Origin: Anaerolineae bacterium
GTDB lineage: Bacteria; Chloroflexota; Anaerolineae; 4572-78; J111
NCBI GenBank assembly: GCA_023382535.1
Contig: JAHDWA010000026.1
Location: forward strand, 60,411-124,410
Direction of reading: 5' to 3'
DNA length: 64,000 nucleotides
Numbering within the stretch: the stretch's first letter is position 1; every line of letters begins with the position of its first letter. Below the pieces are notes generated by a model. That model worked only from the letters and a program-made list of their open reading frames with translations, was not told the origin of the DNA and did not search any database. Below are positions 1 to 6,374 of this stretch, piece by piece. The position numbers were made by a program, and so were the translations under genes.

Positions 1-1311
1 CCTAATCCCATCTACCGAGCCCAGTGCCCACTCATTATGAAGCAGGCAATCCATTTAACCGGCGCTGAACGGGGTTGTTTGTTAACCGTTTCTTCCGCTC
101 AGAATAATTATCAAGTCGAGGTCGCGTTTGATCGGAGCGGCGCGCCTATTTTGCCGCTCAATTTCCGCATCAGCCACACCGTTATCCAAGAGGTTATCTC
201 GACCCGGCAGCCGCTCAATCGCGACGACATTCCCGCCGAAGACGAAAAACTAAGCCAACAACAGAGTGTCGCCGAGTTGGGATTGCGACGGGTGCTCTGC
301 GCCCCCATGATCGTCAATACTGATCAGGTCGTAGGAGTCATCTATGTGGACAGTACAGAGGCAAACCAACAGTCTCTTTCCCAGAGACGATTGCGCACCT
401 TGGACGCACTGGCCGGCCATGCCGCTACCGCGCTGCACCAGGCTCAACTCTACCAACAGATCAACGAATTGTATCGCATTACCAAGGTCCTTGAGGAAGC
501 AAAATCAGAATTCCTCAATATCGCTTCCCATGAGTTAAAAACACCTTTAACTCTCATCAGCGGCTATGCCGAACTATTGAGTACGCTATTTGAAGCGGAT
601 AACGAGACAGCGTGCTCATTGATAAGCGGCATTTCAAGCGGTATTTCTCGGCTAACCGGAACGGTGAACGAGATGCTATACGCCGCCCAAATTGACCAGG
701 GGAACCTCGTTCTGAACCGTCAGACTTACTCGATAAAAGTCCTGGTCAGGCAGGTCGTACAAAAGTGGCAAGAGGCTGCGTTGAGCGATCGTCAACTGAG
801 GTTTAGGACAGTATTCGATGTCACGGATGAAGATAGGCTGATGAGGGAGGTTGACCCGATCTATCTCGAGATAGCCCTGGGACATTTATTGCAGAATAGC
901 ATCAAAAACACCCCGGATGAGGGTGAGACCAGTGTGTGTTGTTCCATCAAACAGAGGTTGAATGAGGTGGGTAGTACGCTCAGGCTTGAAGTGACAGACA
1001 CAGGGATCGGTATTGAGACCAGACATCGCGACCTAGTCTTCTTGAAATTCTATCGGACAACAGATAGCCGCTTGCATTCCTCCGGGAAGACGAAATTTAT
1101 GGGGGCTGGCCCAGGGTTGGGATTATATCTTGTCTGGGGCATCGTCGAAGCCCACGGGGGTAAAATCTGGGTCGAAGATAATGCGGAAGCACCCCAAAGC
1201 GGAACCCGGATGGTGATCGAATTACCGTCCCAGGCTGGCAATGAGAAGAGAGAGGTTCGGGAGTCGCCGGAGCGAATTGATACCCAAAACGAACCAGCTT
1301 TACTAAAGTAG
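1..1311 (+). CDS. GAF-domain sensor histidine kinase (5' end outside window)
   Basis: Cytoplasmic sensor histidine kinase, presumably phosphorylating a response regulator that lies outside the window. The frame is open to base 1, and the residues before the first ATG at 37 continue a GAF-like sequence, so the gene starts upstream. Counting from that ATG, the GAF domain covers about residues 1-140. A short helix leads to the HisKA H-box (SHELKTPL, His165), the N-box (Asn287), the G1 box DTGIGI (Asp321) and the G2 box GPGLGLYL. All residues for autophosphorylation are present. No membrane segment is visible in the part seen. A second, broken copy of the same kinase type lies at 3852-3928 and 6124-6335, so the locus once held tandem kinases. 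The family call is firm; the signal is unknown. Confidence 0.93.
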   Translation, partial: PNPIYRAQCPLIMKQAIHLTGAERGCLLTVSSAQNNYQVEVAFDRSGAPILPLNFRISHTVIQEVISTRQPLNRDDIPAEDEKLSQQQSVAELGLRRVLCAPMIVNTDQVVGVIYVDSTEANQQSLSQRRLRTLDALAGHAATALHQAQLYQQINELYRITKVLEEAKSEFLNIASHELKTPLTLISGYAELLSTLFEADNETACSLISGISSGISRLTGTVNEMLYAAQIDQGNLVLNRQTYSIKVLVRQVVQKWQEAALSDRQLRFRTVFDVTDEDRLMREVDPIYLEIALGHLLQNSIKNTPDEGETSVCCSIKQRLNEVGSTLRLEVTDTGIGIETRHRDLVFLKFYRTTDSRLHSSGKTKFMGAGPGLGLYLVWGIVEAHGGKIWVEDNAEAPQSGTRMVIELPSQAGNEKREVRESPERIDTQNEPALLK

Positions 1312-1619
1312 TCCGTAAAGCCCAAGGTGTTCACTCTTGGGATAAAAGGACTTTTGTATCTTTGCTTTCAGATCAGCCTCGCTCAACCGGGCTTTTAGCC
1401 CAGCGTGACGGATTTGCGTCCTTGAGTCCGAGACTCTATAATTAGAACATCTGTTCAGGAGTCCGGTTGAGCAATGGGTCGCGCCAAAACACCTTCATAT
1501 TGTTATAGCCGGTTGCGGTCGCTGCTGGACGCTACCAACATCCTGATTTAGTTCGCTCTCGGAGTCAGGTCTTGGCCCATGCTAGACCTTGACCCAGTTT
1601 CCGAACGCTCTCAATCAAA
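1312..1619. other. gene-free stretch with a 10-bp inverted repeat
   Basis: No coding frame with protein-like composition was seen here. The stretch holds a perfect inverted repeat GCTCAACCGG (1381-1390) / CCGGTTGAGC (1463-1472), a short hairpin GGGCTTTTAGCCC just inside it, and a TATAAT hexamer at 1437-1442. It may be a decayed mobile-element end or a small structured transcript. Function unknown. Confidence 0.35.
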
Positions 1620-1632
1620 CATATTAAAATGT

Positions 1633-2199
1633 ATGTATAGATAAGACATATCGTCCAAGGATTTCGCCAAACTTATTAGCCGCACCACCCAGACTTTGCA
1701 ACGTTGGGACCGCAACGGTATTCTCAAGGCCCACCGTACGCCCACCAATCGGCGTTATTACACCCACGATCAATACCTACAGGTTATCGGACAGAAAGCC
1801 GTGAACCGGTAGACGATCGGCTACTACCGTGTTTCCAGCACAGCCCAAAAAACGGATCTGATCAACCAAAAGACGGCTCTGGAGCAGTTCTGCATTGCCG
1901 CCGGAAAACCGGTAGACCTGTGGCTGCAGGACATTGGCAGTGGCCTGAATTACAAACGCAAGAACTTTATCCGCCTGTTGGAAATGGTTGAGCGGGGCGA
2001 AGTGTCCGAAATCGTTATTGGCCACAAAGACCGGCTGGTACGATTCGGGTATGAGTGGTTTGAGAAATTCTGTCAGGATCATGGCACGACGCTGACAGTG
2101 ATGAATACCGAAAGTTTGTCCCCCGAAGAAGAAATGACCCAAGACCTGTTGAGTATCATTCACTGTTTTTCCAGCCGTTTGAACGGGTTGCGGCGTTAA
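1633..2199 (+). pseudogene. IS607-type serine recombinase TnpA, broken by two stop codons
   Basis: Frame 1 encodes a MerR-like helix-turn-helix (sequence around TTQTLQRWDRNGILKA), then a TAG at 1810-1812, then a serine-resolvase catalytic domain. That domain has the YYRVSS motif bearing the nucleophilic serine, and further GHKDRLVRFGYEW and MTQDLLSI blocks typical of IS607 TnpA. A second stop, TAA at 1642-1644, lies near the presumed start. The two domains are therefore separated by a stop but stay in the same frame. TnpB begins 28 bases after the final stop. Intact homologues of about 190-210 residues catalyse transposition. This copy is most simply read as inactive. Confidence 0.85.
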
Positions 2200-2227
2200 A
2201 AAAAAGATCATTGAGTTGATCCGAGCC

Positions 2228-3808
2228 ATGAGGACAATCAAACGGATTAGCCCTAAACTTAATCGAGGCAAGTGGGAAGCGTTGCGAGAAATCGCCTCAG
2301 CTTACGCCCGAGAAAAGCAAGAACACGGAGTGGTCTACCACGACGATGGTCTGTTTGGGGCGCAGGATGACGAGCGTACGCGGCGGGATATGTTGGTCAA
2401 GGTTGATAAGTACAAAAGTCCCCACGGCGTCTTGGCCCGGATGTGGAAACTGGCTCAAAAAGACGCCTTCGAAATGGTCGAAAAACAGTGGGCGGCCCTG
2501 TCGGCAGCCCTTAAACCGCTGATTGGGGCGCATAAGGGCAGCAAGAAAAAGGCAGCCCCGTGTGGGGTGAAGTGGACCCCGGCTCAACTGCGCTATGCCT
2601 ACTGGCTCATTTACACCCCCCAGCGCATGGCCACCCTGGTCGCGGGTCAAGCTCCGGTCCCCACCCACTTCGACATACCGCCCCAGGAACAAAAAGTGGT
2701 CCGCAATTATCTACGCCGGGTCATCCGGCGCAAGCGAGGCCGCCACCCGCAGGTCAAGCTAGAGCGTTCCTTTGCCCTGGACCCGGGTATGTACGATGTG
2801 GAAATGACCGCGGCCGGAACCCAGGTTATCGCCGTGACCGGGCTGACCCCCCGCCAACGCATTAGAATCCCCCTGACCGGTTATACCGTCATCTCTGGCA
2901 ATATCCGGGTCGTCCTGGACCTGGAGCGGCAGCGGGTCGAAGTTCACTATACCGCGCGAGTGAGCATTCCCGGCGAACAAACCGGAGAAGTGGCGGCGGT
3001 TGACGCCGGCCTGAGTGAAGTCTTTACCGATGAGGCAGGCAATCGCTATGGGACCGACCTAGGCGGATTGATTTACCAGGAGTCCGAGCGTATCCTGAAA
3101 AAGAACCGCAAACGCAACAAGCTGTACCAACTGGCTCAAAAGCACCATCGCAACGGGCGGCACAAAAAGGCGCGGAACATTCGTAAATTCAACCTGGGCA
3201 AAAAGAAGCAAAACAAGAACAAGCGCAAGAACCGGATCGAACTGGAACGCCAGTATAACACCGCCCTGGGTGAGCTATTCGAGCAAAGACACCCCTCCAT
3301 CCTGGTTACTGAAAAACTGGATATTCGAGGTAAAGCCAAAAGTAAGAAGATGTCCCGCCAGGTCAGTTTATGGCCGCGCGGGGTCTTGAAAGAAAGAACT
3401 GAGTTTAAGGCGTCGGCAGCAGGTTGCTGTCGAGAGCAGGTCAACCCAGCCTACAGTTCTCAAACCTGTCCGGCCTGTTGGTTCGTTAATGGGAAGAACC
3501 GCCAGGGCGACCGGTTTAAGTGCCTGAAATGCAGGTACGAGAACAGGGCCGATAAGGTTGCCGCTATGAACCTCAAAGCGAGACGAAACGATCCTGATAT
3601 CACCCTTTGGACGCCGAAGGAACAGGTGAAGGCTATCTTGCTCGAAAGGTTTGCCGCTCACAAGCGGCCTGCCGTCTTGGAAACCGTGGAACTGCAAGGT
3701 GAAGCGGGGACTGTTGCGGGCAGACTCCAGTTGCAATCCTGTGCCCCAAAACCCGATGGGGCGTTATCAACGGAGCGCGAAACGACCAATGCAATCCCAC
3801 CTGGGTAA
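2228..3808 (+). CDS. tnpB: TnpB RNA-guided nuclease of IS607-type element
   Basis: TnpB proteins are transposon-encoded RNA-guided DNA endonucleases, ancestors of Cas12. The single nuclease domain is RuvC-like, and all three acidic residues are visible. Asp259 lies in AAVDAGLSEVF, Glu362 in LVTEKLDIRGK and Asp442 in ENRADKVAAMN. A four-cysteine zinc ribbon (CPAC...CLKC, about 414-435) sits between the last two. The N-terminal 180 residues hold the REC/wedge-like part. A basic helical stretch (KKNRKRNKLYQ) precedes RuvC-II. ATG at 2228 was chosen over the TTG at 2216. The protein is 526 residues, longer than the usual 350-450, mainly through a long C-terminal tail after RuvC-III; that tail probably overlaps the guide-RNA scaffold. 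It lies 28 bases after the broken tnpA and looks intact. Confidence 0.9.
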   Translation: MRTIKRISPKLNRGKWEALREIASAYAREKQEHGVVYHDDGLFGAQDDERTRRDMLVKVDKYKSPHGVLARMWKLAQKDAFEMVEKQWAALSAALKPLIGAHKGSKKKAAPCGVKWTPAQLRYAYWLIYTPQRMATLVAGQAPVPTHFDIPPQEQKVVRNYLRRVIRRKRGRHPQVKLERSFALDPGMYDVEMTAAGTQVIAVTGLTPRQRIRIPLTGYTVISGNIRVVLDLERQRVEVHYTARVSIPGEQTGEVAAVDAGLSEVFTDEAGNRYGTDLGGLIYQESERILKKNRKRNKLYQLAQKHHRNGRHKKARNIRKFNLGKKKQNKNKRKNRIELERQYNTALGELFEQRHPSILVTEKLDIRGKAKSKKMSRQVSLWPRGVLKERTEFKASAAGCCREQVNPAYSSQTCPACWFVNGKNRQGDRFKCLKCRYENRADKVAAMNLKARRNDPDITLWTPKEQVKAILLERFAAHKRPAVLETVELQGEAGTVAGRLQLQSCAPKPDGALSTERETTNAIPPG

Positions 3809-3851
3809 TGCGTTGGGGACGAATGTATACATTTGTATATATTCAAGGCAA
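3650..3851 (+). ncRNA. putative TnpB guide RNA (reRNA) scaffold
   Basis: In TnpB elements the guide RNA is normally encoded across the 3' end of tnpB up to the right transposon end. Its guide is the sequence just outside that end. Here the interval from the tail of tnpB to the palindrome at 3821-3844 fits that position. The predicted guide would start at about 3852, inside the second histidine-kinase remnant. The position is inferred from family knowledge; no scaffold fold was verified. Confidence 0.35.
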
Positions 3852-3928
3852 CAGGATAGATTAATCTGGACCGTTGACCCGACCTATCTCCGGATAGCGC
3901 TGGATCATCTCATTCAAAATGGGGTCAA
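3852..3928 (+). pseudogene. histidine kinase remnant, left fragment
   Basis: Translated in frame this gives DRLIWTVDPTYLRIALDHL followed by IQNGV. It matches residues 266-288 of the kinase at 1-1311, just up to its N-box. Its upstream part is missing; the IS607-type element abuts it. The IscB element starts directly after it, and the kinase resumes at 6124. Confidence 0.85.
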
Positions 3929-3931
3929 CTA

Positions 3932-3958
3932 CCCACCGTCCCTAAGGGGAACGGTGGG
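3932..3958. repeat. left-end hairpin of IscB element
   Basis: CCCACCGT (3932-3939) pairs with ACGGTGGG (3951-3958) around an 11-base loop, only a few bases inside the left boundary. Subterminal imperfect hairpins at this position are what Y1 transposases of the IS200/IS605 family recognise. Confidence 0.8.
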
Positions 3959-3959
3959 C

Positions 3960-4306
3960 TTGTAGGAGATGGCTCTACTTCTGCAAGCCCGGTTGACTAG
4001 CCCCAGTCTGACCGGTTCTTTCCGAAGGCCGGTTGGACTACATTACCCGGAAATCCCCCAAGGGGAGGCGAAGCGCTCTGTCCATCTTTCGGGATGGATA
4101 GATAGTCGCCCCGGACACTCCACCCATCCGGATTGGCGTGGCTGGTCCCCGCAAGGGGAGAGCGTGACCGCTTCGGTTAAACATCTCTGAGGGTAGGAGA
4201 AGTGCTACCAGCGAACAAACTCCGGGATAATATGGGCGAGGTGGACCACTCCCGTTCAGGGAGGCAGGCTTTTTGTTAGCCTGCACAAATCAGTAAGGAG
4301 TTTTTA
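3960..4306 (+). ncRNA. candidate IscB omega-RNA
   Basis: A 347-base non-coding stretch lies between the left-end hairpin and iscB, the place where IscB omega-RNAs are encoded. It is rich in short inverted repeats: GCAGGCT/AGCCTGC at 4264-4283, CCCCGCAAGGGG at 4147-4158, and CATCCGGATTGG-type stems. It ends in the Shine-Dalgarno TAAGGAG (4294-4300) of iscB. The guide is expected at the 5' end, taken from the sequence just outside the element (about 3912-3928, in the kinase remnant). The RNA boundaries are inferred. Confidence 0.6.
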
Positions 4307-5659
4307 GTGGGCAAAGTGTTTGTGCTCAACAAGGATGGCAAGCGGCTGATGCCGACGACCGAGCGGAAGGCCAGGCTCCTGTGCGAGAGCGGCAAAGCCA
4401 AACGGGTGGGGCGTCATCCTTACCAGATCCAGCTCCTGTATGGCTCAAGTGGCTATGTCCAGCCGGTGGATGCTGGCCTCGACGCGGGCTACGGCGAAGT
4501 CGGCTTTTCGGCGGTCAGTCCAACCGAGGAACTCTTGGGGGGAGAACTGACCTTGTTGACGGGGATGGTTGAACGGCGCCAGGAACGGGCGATGTACCGG
4601 CGAACCCGGCGCAGTCGGCGGCGTCACCGCAAGCCCCGAGGCAACCGCCAGCACCAGCCGGAAGGCTGGCTGGCGCCCTCGATCCAGCACAAACTGGATA
4701 GTCACATCCGGCTGGTCGAGACCAAACTGAGGGGACTATTGCCGATTCGGAAGCTGACCATTGAGGTAGCCAACTTCGATATCCAGGCCCTTAAGACGCC
4801 GGGGATCAGTGGCGTCCAGTACCAACAGGGGGAGCAGGCCGGCTATTGGAACGTTCGCGAATACATCCTGCACCGGGATGACCACGAGTGTCAGAACCCG
4901 GCTTGCCCGCATCTGGGCCAACCTAAAGCCCTGCAGGTCCATCACTTGGGCTACTGGCACGGCGACCGCAGCGACCGCCCGGACAACCTAATCACTTTGT
5001 GCGTTTTCTGCCACATTCCGGCCAACCACCAACCCGGCGGTTTCCTGTACGGCTGGCAGCCGCGGCTCAAGTCCTTTAAGCCCGAGACCTTTATGACCAC
5101 GGTCCGCTGGCGCTTGACCCAGACCCTGGAGGCCGAAGCGACTTATGGCTACCTGACCAAATGCCGACGCATCGCCCTGGGGCTGCCCAAGAGCCATCAT
5201 CATGATGCCTTTGTCATTGCCGGCGGCACGACCCAAACCCGGGCCGAAACCGTGTATCTGGAGCAGATCCGGCGTAATAACCGTTCGCTCCAGAAGTTCT
5301 ATGACGCCCAGTACATCGATATCCGCACCGGTCAGAAAGCCAGTGGTCAAACCCTTTTTAGCGGACGACGCACCCGTAACAAGAACCTGAGTGGGGAGAA
5401 CCTGCATCCCTGCCGGGGCCAGAAGCTTTCTAAAGGCCGGGTCAGTGTCCGGCGGCAGCGTTACGCTTACCAGCCTGGCGACCTGGTGCGCTTTGCCGAT
5501 CAGGTCTATCGGGTCAAGGGTATGCAAAACTATGGGGCTTACATCAAGTTAGACGGTCTACCCAAACCCGTGAAGACAGCCCTGGTGTCGTCCCTGCGTT
5601 GGCGCAAAGGGATATGCCAGAAATGGAATACCAACGATACAATCGAACCAAACATCTGA
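4307..5659 (+). CDS. iscB: IscB RNA-guided nuclease
   Basis: IscB is a transposon-encoded RNA-guided nuclease ancestral to Cas9. The domains appear in order. The N-terminal PLMP domain (residues 1-45, GKRLMPTTERKARLL) is followed by RuvC-I (GLDAGYGEVGF, Asp59) and an arginine-rich bridge helix (about 95-112). RuvC-II follows (LTIEVANFD, Glu153). The HNH domain (about 190-240) holds His212-His213, Asn227 and a CxxxxC...CxxCH zinc site at Cys195, Cys200, Cys232, Cys235. RuvC-III (SHHHDAF, His297-Asp300) and a C-terminal TAM-interacting region complete the protein. All catalytic residues are present, so both strands could be cut. GTG at 4307 has TAAGGAG six bases upstream. Its 450 residues are normal for the family. 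It overlaps the Y1 transposase gene by 37 bases. Confidence 0.93.
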   Translation: MGKVFVLNKDGKRLMPTTERKARLLCESGKAKRVGRHPYQIQLLYGSSGYVQPVDAGLDAGYGEVGFSAVSPTEELLGGELTLLTGMVERRQERAMYRRTRRSRRRHRKPRGNRQHQPEGWLAPSIQHKLDSHIRLVETKLRGLLPIRKLTIEVANFDIQALKTPGISGVQYQQGEQAGYWNVREYILHRDDHECQNPACPHLGQPKALQVHHLGYWHGDRSDRPDNLITLCVFCHIPANHQPGGFLYGWQPRLKSFKPETFMTTVRWRLTQTLEAEATYGYLTKCRRIALGLPKSHHHDAFVIAGGTTQTRAETVYLEQIRRNNRSLQKFYDAQYIDIRTGQKASGQTLFSGRRTRNKNLSGENLHPCRGQKLSKGRVSVRRQRYAYQPGDLVRFADQVYRVKGMQNYGAYIKLDGLPKPVKTALVSSLRWRKGICQKWNTNDTIEPNI

Positions 5660-6039
5660 TTGTCTATAACGCTTCGTATCCCGTAGGGGACCACCTCATT
5701 TTCGTCGTAAAGTACCGTAAACCCCTGCTCATTCCCTACGGACAGCGTATGAAGGAGTTGTTGCATCAAATTGCGGCGGGGTCAGATTTTGCTATTCAGG
5801 AAATGGAGGTGGATCGGGACCACGTGTACTTGATGATCCTCAGTCAACCCAAATTAGCCCCAGCCCAGATCGTCAGGCGACTAAAAGCAGAGAGCACTCG
5901 CTTAATCTGGCAAGAACATCCGGAATTGAAACGACAATGCTGGAAAAAGCAGATATTTTGGCGTGATGGCTATTTTTGTGGTTCCATCGGCAACGCCTCT
6001 ATCGAGACCGTTAAGCAGTACATTGAAAGTCAAGGGTGA
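5623..6039 (+). CDS. tnpA: IS200/IS605-family Y1 transposase TnpA
   Basis: This is the single-strand transposase that excises and inserts the element through a tyrosine-DNA bond. The family blocks are visible: HLIFVVKYRKPLL near the N terminus, RDHVYLMIL at the metal site, RRLKAEST, FWRDGYFCGS, and the C-terminal KQYIESQ with the catalytic tyrosine. The metal-binding HUH motif reads His-Val-Tyr; the second histidine is replaced by tyrosine. The protein may therefore be weakened or use a different ligand. ATG at 5623 lies 11 bases after AAAGGG; ATG 5614 and TTG 5599 are alternatives. At 138 residues from this start it has normal length. It overlaps the 3' end of iscB and is followed by the right-end hairpin. 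Confidence 0.88.
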   Translation: MEYQRYNRTKHLIVYNASYPVGDHLIFVVKYRKPLLIPYGQRMKELLHQIAAGSDFAIQEMEVDRDHVYLMILSQPKLAPAQIVRRLKAESTRLIWQEHPELKRQCWKKQIFWRDGYFCGSIGNASIETVKQYIESQG

Positions 6040-6077
6040 AATTGTGGTTGACCAGGCTGTGGAAGACGGCCCTTCAT

Positions 6078-6103
6078 CCCATCGGCGCAAGGCGACCGAT
6101 GGG
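6078..6103. repeat. right-end hairpin of IscB element
   Basis: CCCATCGG (6078-6085) pairs with CCGATGGG (6096-6103), 20 bases before the right boundary at about 6123. It mirrors the left-end hairpin in stem length and composition, as expected for the right end of an IS200/IS605-type element. Confidence 0.8.
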
Positions 6104-6123
6104 TTTTCGGGCCGAAGATTCTA

Positions 6124-6335
6124 TAAAAAACACTCCGGATGGGGTGAGGTTACACTTCGCCTGGGTCGATCAGAGGGAACCCTCAAAATCGAGGTTGTAG
6201 ATACGGGCATCGGCATCAAACCCGAACATCGCGACCTGGTTTTTATGAAGTTTTATCGTACGACCAATAGCCGGCTGCACTCTTCAGGGAAAACGAAATT
6301 TATAGGAACTGGGCCGGGCCTGGGATTATACTTGG
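6124..6335 (+). pseudogene. histidine kinase remnant, right fragment
   Basis: This continues the kinase interrupted at 3928. It encodes NTPD, then after a one-base deletion GEVTLRLGRSEGTLKIEV, the G1 box DTGIGI, RDLVFMKFYRTT and the G2 box GPGLGLYL. Homology stops abruptly at 6335; the last 50 or so residues of the kinase are replaced by unrelated sequence. A frameshift, an insertion and a 3' truncation together show decay. Confidence 0.88.
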
Positions 6336-6374
6336 GTTTCCAAAGCCCTTCGGGTCTGATCATTCTCACGCCTC

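Larger units (their letters stand above)
1620..3851 (+). mobile_element. IS607-type element (tnpA pseudogene + tnpB)
   Basis: A serine-recombinase remnant (1633-2199) is followed by a TnpB gene (2228-3808), the usual IS607 order. Ends are approximate. The left end has an AT-rich stretch with AATGTAT near 1629. The right end has an imperfect palindrome at 3821-3844 containing the same AATGTAT. Homology to the second histidine kinase resumes at about 3852, which fixes the right edge. IS607 elements lack terminal inverted repeats and long target duplications, so the ends cannot be set more exactly by eye. With its recombinase broken, the element is probably not autonomous. Confidence 0.75.
3929..6123 (+). 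mobile_element. IS200/IS605-type element carrying IscB and Y1 transposase
   Basis: The element has a subterminal hairpin at the left (3932-3958) and at the right (6078-6103), a long non-coding leader, iscB (4307-5659) and an overlapping Y1 transposase gene (5623-6039). Both edges are set by the interrupted kinase. Left of the element the frame reaches IQNGV; right of it AAAAACACTCCGGAT continues the same codons as AAAAACACCCCGGAT in the intact kinase. There is no target duplication beyond a few A residues, as expected for single-strand transposition by this family. It appears structurally complete. Confidence 0.85.
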
